A DNA stretch of 64,000 bases from Stutzerimonas stutzeri (GTDB lineage Bacteria; Pseudomonadota; Gammaproteobacteria; Pseudomonadales; Pseudomonadaceae), in assembly GCF_002909485.1 (NCBI RefSeq), contig NZ_PPXG01000001.1, positions 620,001 to 684,000 on the forward strand. The letters run 5' to 3'. Positions 21,546 through 31,030 of the stretch are shown piece after piece. Numbering within the stretch: the stretch's first letter is position 1; each line of letters opens with the position of its first letter. A program made the position numbers and the translations under genes. The notes below the pieces were generated by a model. That model was not told the origin of the DNA. It did not search any database and worked only from the letters and a program-made list of their open reading frames with translations.

Positions 21546-21826
21546 GAACGCGGGTTCGCTTGAAAAGGAGCGTGAACCATAAGCAGTCGCGAACCGCACG
21601 CAAAGTGCCTTTACGGCATTTTTACGTATCGACACATTTGATCGGACTCAAGGAGCCGATTCGGGTTGGAACCAAGGCATTAACGCCCAGTCTATCTACC
21701 GTTCGACTTACTGGCCTTTGGCTTGTACGCCAACGCTAGTGACCAGGTTTTCACCTGCTGCACGTCGCATTGGACGTTGTCGTGTCGTTAATCGGCCACC
21801 TATGAATGGCCGCAAAGGATCAAGGA

Positions 21827-23293
21827 ATGAACACTTCACTGGTCATCCTGGCGCTCACCGTAGCCAGTTTTCTTCTCGGCTTTCTACGGGATATCTTCAT
21901 CGCGCGCGAATTCGGGATCAGTTGGGACGCTGACCTGATCTTCGTTGCTCTGATCCTGCCGCTGTTCTTCGAGAACTTTCTCGGATTGGCGCTACGCGAT
22001 GCGATGATTCCGTACCTCCAAAGATTGCGCAGCCAGTCCGATGAGATATTCAGGGCAGTTGCTCGTTGGTTGTACTGGCGAATCAGCCTAGCTGGCTTGA
22101 CCGTTGCCGTACTTATCATCGCCGGCAATTACTGGATTCTCAGCCTGCTGGCTCCGGGGTGGAGCGCCGCTCAGCTCGACGCCGGGCAACTGGTTTTCTG
22201 TGCCGGTGCAGTGCTGATCGCGGTGCAAGCAGTAATTTACTGCCAAAGCGCGCTGCTAAACATGGACGGCGTTTTCATACTGCCAATGACCCGCACGGTA
22301 CTGCTCAACGCGGGCGCGATCATCGGCATCCTGATATTCGGGCCTCAGGGCATTGTTATTTTCGCCGGCATGCTATTGCCGCAGTTGATGCTCATCGTGC
22401 TGCAGCACCGACGCCTCGGGTACTTGAGTGGCTGTAGCAAGGCGGCAGGTAAAGGCCGTGGCGGCGACTTCGGCAAGGCGCTGGCCCCGGTATTGCTCGC
22501 CGCTGGCGCGCAGCAAGCATGCATTCTGGCGGAGCGGATATTCGCTTCCTATCTGGAGGACGGCACCATCACGATGCTGTCGTTCTCCTACCGAATCGTA
22601 ACCATTCCGCTGACGCTCTATGCACTGTCGATTCTGGCGGTGCTGTTCCCGAAGTTCGCATCCAGCTGGCATGACAATGACCACGACGCTTTTGCCGCAA
22701 CCATCCGCAAGGGACTGCTGGCCACTCTGCTATTCCTGGTCCCGGCCGCCGTTGTGCTCAGTTCCTTCCCAGAAACAGTGGTAACGGTGCTGTTGGAACG
22801 TGGCGAATTTGGCGCCGAGCAAACCAGTGCTACGGCGCCTCTAGTTGCGCTTTATGGACTGGGTTTACCAGCCATGGGATTGGCGTTGCTCTGGGGGCGC
22901 GCACTATTGGCGCAACAACAAGGACGACTGTTTTTCGTCATCACGTTGATCAGTTCATCGACGACCATTGGCCTCGACGCCTTGCTATACCGCCCTTACG
23001 GTGCTGAAGGGCTTGCGCTGGCATTTTCCGCCGGTGCATTGCTGCAAGCGCTGTTCATGGGGCTCTACGTGCATCGATCTGCACCTGCGGCGCTGGGCCT
23101 GCGTGTTTTGATGCGCTGGACCGTCACCGCCAGCGCTCTGGTCGTCGGGCTGCACTTTGTTCCGCAACCGCATGGCCTTATCGAACTGTGCCTGTACATC
23201 GCGATGGTGTTGGTCGCCTTCGCTGCCGGGGTCGGGCTGCTCGGTGAGCGCGACCTGTTCCGACCTAGCTACTGGTCCATGCGGAACGTCTGA
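21827..23293 (+). CDS. MurJ/MviN-family lipid flippase, orphan
   Basis: A 488-residue polytopic protein of the MOP superfamily. The opening SFLLGFLRDIFIAREFGISWDADLIF matches the MurJ G-x-x-R-D signature, and the rest is mostly hydrophobic with about 13-14 helices. MurJ flips undecaprenyl-linked lipid II; other family members flip exopolysaccharide precursors (PslK-like). With no peptidoglycan or polysaccharide genes beside it, a non-essential paralogue is likely, and the lipid substrate cannot be named. The ATG at 21827 is chosen for the AAAGGA upstream. A small hairpin (23298-23321) and a terminator follow. Confidence 0.8.
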   Translation: MNTSLVILALTVASFLLGFLRDIFIAREFGISWDADLIFVALILPLFFENFLGLALRDAMIPYLQRLRSQSDEIFRAVARWLYWRISLAGLTVAVLIIAGNYWILSLLAPGWSAAQLDAGQLVFCAGAVLIAVQAVIYCQSALLNMDGVFILPMTRTVLLNAGAIIGILIFGPQGIVIFAGMLLPQLMLIVLQHRRLGYLSGCSKAAGKGRGGDFGKALAPVLLAAGAQQACILAERIFASYLEDGTITMLSFSYRIVTIPLTLYALSILAVLFPKFASSWHDNDHDAFAATIRKGLLATLLFLVPAAVVLSSFPETVVTVLLERGEFGAEQTSATAPLVALYGLGLPAMGLALLWGRALLAQQQGRLFFVITLISSSTTIGLDALLYRPYGAEGLALAFSAGALLQALFMGLYVHRSAPAALGLRVLMRWTVTASALVVGLHFVPQPHGLIELCLYIAMVLVAFAAGVGLLGERDLFRPSYWSMRNV

Positions 23294-23347
23294 CACTGCG
23301 GCGACGATGCCTTGTCGCCGCGCTAAACACCCATCAAACACAACACA

Positions 23348-23387
23348 AACAAAAAGGCCGCTGACTGATGACAGCGGCCTTTTTGTT
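23348..23387. terminator. Bidirectional terminator after the MurJ-like gene
   Basis: A 16-bp stem (23348-23363 with 23372-23387), loop of 8, has an A-run before and a T-run after it. It serves the MurJ-like gene and the opposing SAF-domain gene. Confidence 0.9.
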
Positions 23388-23397
23388 GACGTGACGC

Positions 23398-24642
23398 TCA
23401 GCCTCCGAAAGCAAGCATTCCCATCGTATTGATGCCCGGTGTAGCCCAGCCTGCCGAACTGCTCTCAACCTCGATCAAACGGGGCCTTCGCTGCTCCATT
23501 ACGATATCCAGTGCACGACTTGGCAGGATATCGATATCGTCGAAGGTGATGATCTGACCCGGCTCGACAGCGCGCTTGAGTGCGGTTTTACGCAGCAGCC
23601 CAATCGGTACGTGATCCGGATGCTGAGCCAGTTTGATCGCCTCGCCACGGAACTGGAAACCACCAATGCCACGCTCGATCAGCTCACCCGGCTTCATCGC
23701 ACGTTTGGCGATAGCGGCTACACCCAAAGTCGGCTCGGTCGAGTTGTTGAGCAGCACGCCTCCGCCATTAAGCACGCGACGTACCGTTTTGCCCACTTCC
23801 AGCGAGCAAAGGTGGAATGGACGCACCAAGGTGTAGAAAGGACCACGTCCCAGCTTGAAATATTCGATTGCACGCGCCTGATCCTCGTCGTGCTTTCCTA
23901 CCAGAAACACGCCGCCGGCTGGGTAACCGGATGGAATGACGTAATCGACGATGGGCTGCCCTGCGCGCTCGGCCATCATGCCCAGCAGGCTCGCGCTGTC
24001 GTCCAGATTGGTCGAGGCCAGCCCTTCCATACCCTGGCGGGTGATGGTCGCGCCCAGACCATTGCCGATGATCACCTGCTCGATCTGCACCTTGGTGCCG
24101 TCGGTAAAGGAAGTCGTCTGATCAACGCTGATGCCCTGGCGGTTGGCCCAATAAACCATGTCCTCAGGGGAAGGATCGTGGTTCAGGTAGCCCTTCATAT
24201 TGCCGTATACCAACGGCTCGAATCCCATCTGCAGTGCGTCTTCACGCAAGGCCGCAAGCGAACCGGGTTGGTCGCCCTCTGCTTCCGTGAGGAAGCCCTT
24301 TCCAGCCAGATACGAACCTGTGGTTACTTGCAACTCGGCGTTGACGGTCACCACCTGCAGTCCAGCTTCAAACGCTCGTTCGACCACCGATGTTCCATGG
24401 AATACGTCGCCGCTACATTCAACGATGAGGTCGGAATGGTCGATGAGTTCGTCTAGAGAATTGGTGAGCACATCTGCCAGCGGAAAGTCCGCCATGGAAG
24501 ACAGCGGACGACGCGTCAACACGCGTGAAATCACCATGTCCGGATAGTGTTTTTTGATCAACCGGACAAAGCCGCGGGCGATCATTCCAGTTCCGGATAC
24601 ACCGATTCTTTTGATATCTGAGGTAGGCATAACTGAATCCAT
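23398..24642 (-). CDS. Homoserine-dehydrogenase-like oxidoreductase with SAF domain
   Basis: A 414-residue protein. The N-terminal Rossmann fold (RIGVSGTGMIARGFVRLI) resembles homoserine-dehydrogenase-type NAD-binding domains. A middle catalytic-like region follows (DGTKVQIEQVIIGNGLG). The C-terminal ~90 residues (KRAMKPGELIERGIGGF through VEPGQIITFDDIDI) form a SAF domain, as in antifreeze-like and D-galactarate dehydratase-type proteins. Such fusions occur beside sugar-acid or cell-surface sugar genes, but no such neighbours are here, so the substrate is unknown. The start is either 24642 or 24630 (MPTSDIKRIG); neither has a strong ribosome site. It is transcribed as a single gene. Confidence 0.72.
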   Translation of the reverse strand: MDSVMPTSDIKRIGVSGTGMIARGFVRLIKKHYPDMVISRVLTRRPLSSMADFPLADVLTNSLDELIDHSDLIVECSGDVFHGTSVVERAFEAGLQVVTVNAELQVTTGSYLAGKGFLTEAEGDQPGSLAALREDALQMGFEPLVYGNMKGYLNHDPSPEDMVYWANRQGISVDQTTSFTDGTKVQIEQVIIGNGLGATITRQGMEGLASTNLDDSASLLGMMAERAGQPIVDYVIPSGYPAGGVFLVGKHDEDQARAIEYFKLGRGPFYTLVRPFHLCSLEVGKTVRRVLNGGGVLLNNSTEPTLGVAAIAKRAMKPGELIERGIGGFQFRGEAIKLAQHPDHVPIGLLRKTALKRAVEPGQIITFDDIDILPSRALDIVMEQRRPRLIEVESSSAGWATPGINTMGMLAFGG

Positions 24643-24836
24643 TCAATGGGCATCAGCGCTATGACAGCAGCTGCGCGAAAAGATTTTTGAAAAGCTGCCT
24701 ATTTGCCACTTTTGCAGACTTCTCCACACCCGGAACTCCTGGTACGGGCGGTATGAGAGAAATTAGTTGCCAGCTGACGATTATGCTAATTGACGACGAC
24801 AGACGGCTGAACGTCTATCGATAGTTTTCCGACGCC

Positions 24837-24878
24837 AAAAAACAGAACGGCGAGCGCACTCTTAAGGCACCTCACCGT
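24837..24878 (-). terminator. Terminator of tpx
   Basis: Read leftward, 8-bp arms (24871-24878 with 24847-24854, one G-U pair) are followed by TTCTG and six T residues. The site directly follows the tpx stop. Confidence 0.6.
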
Positions 24879-24904
24879 CCAGAGTGGCCGAAGCCAGAGA
24901 GCGG

Positions 24905-25405
24905 TCAGTCAAGCGAAGCGATGGCTGCCTCGTAATTTGGCTCACTACCGATCTCGGTCACCAGCTCGCTATGCAGCACTCGATCCTGTTCATCCAGCAC
25001 GACGACAGCCCGTGCCGCCACACCAGTCAGAGGCCCGCTGGCGATCGCCACACCGTAGTTCACCAGAAACTCAGCGCCGCGCATGGTGGACAGGTTGATC
25101 ACATTCTCCAGCCCCTCGGAGCCACAGAAGCGCTTTTGCGCGAACGGAAGATCAGCAGAAATGCACAGCACAACGGTGTTCGTAAGGGCATTGGCCTGGG
25201 CATTGAACTTGCGCACTGACGTGGCGCACGTCGGCGTATCAACGCTAGGGAAAATGTTGAGTATCTTGCGCTTGCCGGAAAAAGCCGCCAGCTCGACATC
25301 GGCAAGGTCGGCACCAACCAGGCTGAACGCCTTGGCCTGTTGACCTACTTGCGGGAACTCGCCAGCTACTTGAACCGGGGTCCCTTTAAGGGTGATTTCG
25401 GTCAT
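24905..25405 (-). CDS. tpx: Thiol peroxidase Tpx
   Basis: A 166-residue atypical two-Cys peroxiredoxin that reduces H2O2 and alkyl hydroperoxides with thioredoxin. The peroxidatic Cys60 sits in [16 protein letters not shown] and the resolving Cys94 in [11 protein letters not shown], the Tpx spacing. Full length for the family, with the usual N-terminus VTLKG-like [14 protein letters not shown]. It is flanked by its own terminator and by the terminator of the symporter upstream, so it is monocistronic. The upstream gap from 25406 to the symporter stop is only about 120 bp and must hold its promoter. Confidence 0.96.
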   Translation of the reverse strand: MTEITLKGTPVQVAGEFPQVGQQAKAFSLVGADLADVELAAFSGKRKILNIFPSVDTPTCATSVRKFNAQANALTNTVVLCISADLPFAQKRFCGSEGLENVINLSTMRGAEFLVNYGVAIASGPLTGVAARAVVVLDEQDRVLHSELVTEIGSEPNYEAAIASLD

Positions 25406-25432
25406 TACTTCGTTCCTCGATATACAGGGCAG

Positions 25433-25470
25433 AAAAAGGCCGTGGAACCCAATAGTTCCACGGCCCCGGG
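25433..25470 (-). terminator. Terminator of the AGCS symporter
   Basis: On the minus strand an 11-bp GC-rich stem (25455-25465 with 25438-25448) is followed by five T residues (25437-25433). It sits between the symporter stop and the tpx start. Confidence 0.85.
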
Positions 25471-25525
25471 GATAGTTCGAACAGACGATGAATCACAGTC
25501 AGCATTCACCGGCCGACATAGGACA

Positions 25526-26869
25526 TCAGCTACGTGCGAAATATTCCTTGGTCAGCTTGACCACCACCGGACTCAGCAACAGCAGCGAGATCAGGTTGGG
25601 GATCGCCATCAGGCCATTGAGCGTATCAGCCAGCAACCAAGCGAAGTCGAGCTGGGCAATCGCACCGAAGGGCACTGCCAACACCCAGATCACGCGGAAT
25701 GGCCAGATGGCCCGAGTGCCAACCAGGAACTCCCAACACTTCTCGCCGAAATAGCTCCAGCCAAGGATGGTGGTGAAGGCGAAGACCACCAGCGCGATAG
25801 TGAGGATGATGCCGCCAATGCCCGGCATGGCCGACTCGAAGGCCGCTGCCGAGAGCGCCGCCCCACTCTCGCCGCTGGTCCAAACGCCAGTACAGATGAT
25901 GGCCAGGCCGGTCACCGAGCAGACGATGATGGTGTCGATGAACGTACCCAGCATGCCGATCATGCCCGAACGCACCGAGCTGGTGGTGGTACCCGCTGCC
26001 TGAGCGATACCGGCAGTACCGAGGCCCGCTTCGTTGGAGAAAATCCCGCGGGCGACACCGAAACGGATCGCAGCCATCACGGCGGCGCCAGCGAAACCAC
26101 CGGTAGCGGCAATTGGCGAGAAGGCGTGAGTGAAGATCAGATCGAACGCAGCCGGAATGGCCGATGCATTGACCACCAGCACCACTGCCGCGGCGATCAG
26201 GTAAGCCAGGCACATGAACGGAACCAGCGACGCAGCCACGACACCGATGCGGCGAATGCCGCCGAGAATCACCAGACCCACGGCCACCATGGTGATCAAA
26301 CCAGTCGCCCACAACGGCACCGAAAACGTGGTTTCCAGCGCATGCGCCATGCTGTTGACCTGCACCATGTTGCCGATGCCGAAGCCGGCCAGACCGCCAA
26401 AGATGGAAAACGCAGTACCGAGCCAGAGCCATTTCTTACCCAGCCCGTTCTTGATGGCGTACATCGGGCCGCCGACATGCTCGCCACGGTCGTCCTTTTC
26501 GCGGTAATGAACCGCCAGCACGACTTCGCAGTATTTGGTTGCCATACCGACCAGCGCGGTGCACCACATCCAGAACAATGCGCCCGGTCCACCGAGGAAG
26601 ATCGCAGTCGCCACACCGGCAATGTTGCCGGTGCCTACGGTTGCCGCCAGGGAGGTCATCAGCGCCTGAAAGGGACTGATTTCACCGGTCGCTTCGTCAC
26701 CCTTGGTACGCCCGCGCCACATCAGGGCGAAACCGGTGCCAATACGGGTCAGCGGCATGAACTTGAGCATGATCATCAGCACCAGGCCAGTACCGAGAAT
26801 CAGCACCAGCATGGGTGGGCCCCAGACGAGGCCGTTGACGCTATTGACGAGGTTATTCAGAAATTCCAT
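25526..26869 (-). CDS. Alanine/glycine:cation symporter (AGCS family)
   Basis: A 447-residue inner-membrane Na+/H+-coupled importer of alanine, glycine or similar small amino acids. Family signatures include SLAATVGTGNIAGVATAIFLGGPGALFWMW near residues 80-110, HVGGPMYAIKNGLG, and FSNEAGLGTAGIAQA in the central region. About ten hydrophobic helices are visible. The start ATG at 26869 has AAGG about 9 bases upstream. It is monocistronic with its own terminator. The subtype (AgcS, DagA, AlsT) cannot be decided by eye. Confidence 0.92.
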   Translation of the reverse strand: MEFLNNLVNSVNGLVWGPPMLVLILGTGLVLMIMLKFMPLTRIGTGFALMWRGRTKGDEATGEISPFQALMTSLAATVGTGNIAGVATAIFLGGPGALFWMWCTALVGMATKYCEVVLAVHYREKDDRGEHVGGPMYAIKNGLGKKWLWLGTAFSIFGGLAGFGIGNMVQVNSMAHALETTFSVPLWATGLITMVAVGLVILGGIRRIGVVAASLVPFMCLAYLIAAAVVLVVNASAIPAAFDLIFTHAFSPIAATGGFAGAAVMAAIRFGVARGIFSNEAGLGTAGIAQAAGTTTSSVRSGMIGMLGTFIDTIIVCSVTGLAIICTGVWTSGESGAALSAAAFESAMPGIGGIILTIALVVFAFTTILGWSYFGEKCWEFLVGTRAIWPFRVIWVLAVPFGAIAQLDFAWLLADTLNGLMAIPNLISLLLLSPVVVKLTKEYFARS

Positions 26870-27352
26870 TCGAGCACCTTATTTCTTATAGGCGAGTTCC
26901 CTCGCGTTAGGGTCGCGCTACCGTGGAGCCGTTGAAAAACATGACGCTTGTGGCGGTGGTTTTTCAGCGACCAGGTAACGACGATTCCGATCCGCCTCCG
27001 GAGCTTGTAAGCGCTGAGGCGGCAGGCGCATTGCAAGACTCGTGCTAGAGCGTTGCGCGGTTATGACCGCGACGGTCGGAAGCGTGGATGCTACCACTGC
27101 ATTCGTGCGTTGGGCGCGGGGCAATCGCGCCAGATTCGATGACCGAATCGACGTGAAAACCGTACTGCTTGGTGGAGCCGGATTTTATTCGCACCCAATG
27201 CTTACGAATGGCACGGAAAGCGAAATCAGCGTAGCCCACTATGGTGCGCGTGCCAGTGCAGGCTGGTGCTAATTGGTGCAAGCCGCGCAGCGCCGTCACG
27301 TGAGGGGTTCATCAAGTGCAAGCCCCAGCGGCGTGGGACGCTGCAAAGCGAT
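26870..27352. other. 483-bp gene-free stretch between agcS-type gene and tamB
   Basis: Contains the symporter promoter region and the region after tamB. No open frame here looks like protein. An imperfect inverted pair (CGTTGAAAAAC around 26933 and GTTTTTCAGCG around 26959) could form a hairpin. TGGTGC recurs at about 27241, 27262 and 27273. I recognise no RNA gene or riboswitch. Confidence 0.5.
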
Positions 27353-30300
27353 TCAGAAGTCCCGGCGATAGAACACGTCCAGCGAACTCGCCAGACCACT
27401 GGCGGCTTCGAGGAAGATCCGCCGGGTCAATTGATAGCGTAAGGCGATGGTATTCGAGGGCTCGAACACGCCAACCCCATAGCGCAGCGCCAACCGCTCC
27501 GTCAGGCGCCCGGTCGCCACGACACTGGTTCCAGCGCCGGTGCCTTCGGTGTCCAGCTGAAAGTCCTGAATACCCAGGCGCTGCGCCAGGCCGCCAGTGA
27601 TCGATGAGCTACCCGCCAGGCCAAGGCCTAGCGCTGCCTGCGCTAGCAGGTTGCTGTCGCCGGTATCGGCACCCAGCGGACGGCCCAGCACCAGATACGC
27701 CAAAGCCTGCTCCTGGCTCATGGCCGGTTCGGAGAATACGTCGATGCGTGGCTGCTCCGCGCTTCCGGTGATGCGTAGGCCGGCAACCACGTTTTCCGCC
27801 TCGATCCGGCGGATCGCTTCGATATTGAGGAACGGCTGGCTGATCATGCCGGTGAACAGCAGCTCAGCACGTCGAATGGTCAGCCGCTGTCCATAGGCGC
27901 GGTAGCGGCCATTCTTCAACTGCAGCTCCCCGCGTGCATCCAGGTTGTCACCGATATGCAGATAGCCGGCGAGATCGGCGGTCAGGCCGAAGCCGGAGAA
28001 ACGCAGACGATCCTGGCCCACCTCGACATCGATATCCATTTTCACCGCCAGCGGCGTTGCTGGTTCCTCTGCTTCGCGTCCCACGATGACGGTGTCTTCT
28101 GAGACCCTAACGGTGGCGGGCGGTAGCTCTCGCACGGTAATTGCGCCTCGGGGGACTTCAATGCGGCCGCTTATGGCCAGCTCCTGTCCGCTGAGCACGA
28201 TGCGCAGGCTCGGCTCGACTTCAAGGTCCGCGTACGGCTCGACCACTACCGGCAGGCGGCTGCCCTTGATCGCCAGATCAAGATCCAGAGCGTCCTCCCA
28301 GTCCAATGCGCCGTTCAGAGTGCCGCGCCCCTGCTCGCCAGCTCGCCAATCACCGTCGATGTTCAGGCGCTCACCCTCGATCAGCACGCGGACACGCAGG
28401 TCCTCGAACGTCGTAGGCAATTCGCTGCCGGCAATTTCGCCACCGGTAAGCAACAGCTGGCCGTTGAGCGTCGGCTGCTGCAGGCTGCCGGCCAGCTGGC
28501 CGCTGCCGTTCAACTGGCCGCGCAAGCGCTCGACCATCGGCACGAACGGACGGGCCACGGCCAGATCGAAGCCACTGAGTCGAAACTCGCCGTTGATTGG
28601 CTTGACCTCCGGCCTGGGGTCGATTTGCACCTGAACGTCCAGCTCGCCCAGTTCGCCCCCTTGGAAGCGCAAATCACTGTCGATTCGCTCGGGCAGCAGA
28701 CGACTGTTGAGCACAAGGGTCTGGTACGGAAAGTCATGCCATTCTTCTGCATCACGGATGCGCAGCACGCCGGGACCGGCATCGACCTGGACACGTCCGT
28801 TGGGGCCACTGGCGGGAAGGTCCAGTTCAATATCCGCATTCAGGTCGCCCTGCCAGCTGAAATCCTCGGGCAGATACTCGGCAAGCGACTGCAGCGCGAA
28901 ATCACGCAGGCGATAGCGAATTCGTGGGTCCGGCATCAACCGCTGATCTTCCGCGCAAAGACTTGCAGGCCCGGAGAGCCAGCAATGAGCACCCAGCTCC
29001 AGGCGACCATCGGCAAAACGCTGCAGCGTCGCCGGTCGTTGCAAGGCCCAGTTCTGCTGCTCCGCACTTAGCTCGCCACGGGTCAGCCGCCCGACCCAAT
29101 CATCACCACGCAAGCCTCCGTCGAGCGCAAGCGCCAGATCGAGCAACGGGCCCTGCAGCTGCAGGTCGGCCTGATGGTTTTCCGCGGTGCCTTCAGCTTT
29201 GAGCTGCAGCGCGCCAAGGTCGGTCTCGCCTGCGCGTATGCGCTCGGCGTTCAGCGCCAGGCGACCACGCTCGCCACCGGAAAGCTGGCCCTGAAGGCTG
29301 AGGCGCCTCAGCCGATTGTCCTGGTACGCAAGATTGCGACCGCTCAGTTCGACCTGCCCGCTCGGCGCCGCAGCAGTGCCGCTCAGCGTTACCTCGCCGT
29401 TCAGCTGGCCGCTAAGGTCCGGCCAGAGCTGCGCCAGGCGGCTCAACTCGAGCTGCAGTTGCCCATCCAGCGCTTGCGCCCAGATACCGCTGCCGTGCAC
29501 CCGGTTATCACCCATACGCAGGTCCACGACAGGCAGATTCCAACGCTCGCCCTCCCCGCTGGCCTGCAGCTGCAGGCTGGTGTTCTGCCCTCGCAAGCGC
29601 CCGCTGATATCGAGGTTTGCCTCGGCCTGCAGGCCTTTGTCATGCAAAGCACCCTGGCTTCGCAACGAACCACCAAGCTTGCCCGGCAGCTCTGCAAGCC
29701 AGTACGCCGGATCGAGATCGCTCAGCGCCAGGTCGGCTTTCCAATCGAGGCCTTCGGCAAACCCGATGCTGACCGAACCCACTGCACTGCCCTGCCCGGC
29801 GCGCAGTTCCAGCTGCGGCAGATGGACTGATTCAAGGTTGCCGCTAACCGGGCTGTTCAGCGTGAAGTCACCCGCCGGGCCTGTCATGGCCGACTCGAAG
29901 TTGCCGAGATAATTGCCGTCGTCGTACTGAACCTGCGCCTTGAGTTCGCGCAGCCTCACCGGCGGCTCCTCGATCTCCGGATACAGCCGGCGCCAGGGAA
30001 AATCCCGCCAGAGCAGATCAACGTTGGCTTCCAGACCATCCTGCCAATCGACATCACCACTCAGCCGCACATCGCGCTGCTGTCCGGCGTCCAGCTCAAG
30101 CATGGCGATCTGCGCCCCGCTCAGGCTGACTACACCCTCGAGCGCCACGCGCACCGCGCCGCCGTCCCCCGGTAGCCGGGTGGTGCCAAGCACGCGGTAG
30201 CCATCTTCCATATTGCCGGTCGCAGTAAGCTCCAGATCATTCAAGCGCAAAGTTTCCGGCAGATCGGGCAACGCTTTGAAGCCGTCGGCGTTCAATCTGA

Positions 30301-31030
30301 TGGTTGCCGGCAGTCGCTCATCCAGCGCATGCAACTGGCCGCTGAGGGTGCCATCCAGATATCCCTGGCTCTGCACTTGCACATGCAGCTGTTCACGCAG
30401 GTCACCTTCTATGGCAATCATTAGAGCCCAAGGCTGCTCGTTCGGCGATTTCAGCGCAGCCTGCCCTGTCAGTTGCAGCGGCCAGTCACCATTGGGCAGC
30501 AGCCGGCCATTCATCGATAAATCGAGATCATCGCGCCGCAGTTCGAGACGCTGAATATCCAGGCCATCCGCACGCCAGTTGGCCTGCAGATGCAGGCGCC
30601 GCACCTGCTCACTGCCATTGAGCGTTACCCGACCGATGTCGATCCGCTCGACTTGCAGCGCCACTGGCAGGTCGAGATCCGGCAGGGTGAAGGGTTCAGC
30701 GTCGGGAGTTGGCTCGGTCGGGGGAAAATTGAGAATGATGTCACCGGCAGTCAGTTCGTCGATGCACAGAGTGCGTTTGAGCAGGCAGCCCGGCGCCCAG
30801 GCAAGACGCGGCTGTTGCACCTCGACGCGGTTACCGTCCTGCTCCCATAGCAGCCGATCGGCTTGCCAACGTTGGCCTAGCTTGCCCTCGAAGGCTTCGA
30901 CCGTCAGCCCCGGCACCTGCGCCAGTAGCCAACGACTGCCACTGGCGGTGCCGAATACGACGCCGACGCCGATGGCCAGCAGCAATACCAGCGCAAGCAG
31001 CGCCCACCCCACCCCACGCAATAGCCGCAT
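27353..31030 (-). CDS. tamB: TamB, inner-membrane/periplasm-spanning assembly protein
   Basis: A 1225-residue AsmA-like protein. A signal-anchor helix (GWALLALVLLLAIGVGVVFG) is followed by a very long beta-rich region predicted to form a hydrophobic groove spanning the periplasm. The C-terminal DUF490 domain ends RLALRYGVGVFEPSNTIALR and FYRRDF. With TamA it helps insert autotransporters and other outer-membrane proteins and, in more recent work, moves phospholipids outward. The start codon overlaps the tamA stop (TGATG). Length matches E. coli TamB (1259). Confidence 0.94.
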   Translation of the reverse strand: MRLLRGVGWALLALVLLLAIGVGVVFGTASGSRWLLAQVPGLTVEAFEGKLGQRWQADRLLWEQDGNRVEVQQPRLAWAPGCLLKRTLCIDELTAGDIILNFPPTEPTPDAEPFTLPDLDLPVALQVERIDIGRVTLNGSEQVRRLHLQANWRADGLDIQRLELRRDDLDLSMNGRLLPNGDWPLQLTGQAALKSPNEQPWALMIAIEGDLREQLHVQVQSQGYLDGTLSGQLHALDERLPATIRLNADGFKALPDLPETLRLNDLELTATGNMEDGYRVLGTTRLPGDGGAVRVALEGVVSLSGAQIAMLELDAGQQRDVRLSGDVDWQDGLEANVDLLWRDFPWRRLYPEIEEPPVRLRELKAQVQYDDGNYLGNFESAMTGPAGDFTLNSPVSGNLESVHLPQLELRAGQGSAVGSVSIGFAEGLDWKADLALSDLDPAYWLAELPGKLGGSLRSQGALHDKGLQAEANLDISGRLRGQNTSLQLQASGEGERWNLPVVDLRMGDNRVHGSGIWAQALDGQLQLELSRLAQLWPDLSGQLNGEVTLSGTAAAPSGQVELSGRNLAYQDNRLRRLSLQGQLSGGERGRLALNAERIRAGETDLGALQLKAEGTAENHQADLQLQGPLLDLALALDGGLRGDDWVGRLTRGELSAEQQNWALQRPATLQRFADGRLELGAHCWLSGPASLCAEDQRLMPDPRIRYRLRDFALQSLAEYLPEDFSWQGDLNADIELDLPASGPNGRVQVDAGPGVLRIRDAEEWHDFPYQTLVLNSRLLPERIDSDLRFQGGELGELDVQVQIDPRPEVKPINGEFRLSGFDLAVARPFVPMVERLRGQLNGSGQLAGSLQQPTLNGQLLLTGGEIAGSELPTTFEDLRVRVLIEGERLNIDGDWRAGEQGRGTLNGALDWEDALDLDLAIKGSRLPVVVEPYADLEVEPSLRIVLSGQELAISGRIEVPRGAITVRELPPATVRVSEDTVIVGREAEEPATPLAVKMDIDVEVGQDRLRFSGFGLTADLAGYLHIGDNLDARGELQLKNGRYRAYGQRLTIRRAELLFTGMISQPFLNIEAIRRIEAENVVAGLRITGSAEQPRIDVFSEPAMSQEQALAYLVLGRPLGADTGDSNLLAQAALGLGLAGSSSITGGLAQRLGIQDFQLDTEGTGAGTSVVATGRLTERLALRYGVGVFEPSNTIALRYQLTRRIFLEAASGLASSLDVFYRRDF

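Noticed and set aside
24810-24830. CTATCGATAG palindrome before the SAF-domain gene, as a regulator site
   Set aside because: A 10-bp palindrome of this kind arises often by chance and it is not placed near a clear promoter.
25340-26935. Open frame of 531 codons on the plus strand opposite the AGCS symporter
   Set aside because: Histidine/Gln-rich reverse complement of a clear membrane transporter; no protein-like features.
27042-27272. 76-codon plus-strand frame in the gap before tamB as a small gene
   Set aside because: No ribosome site and no protein-like composition.
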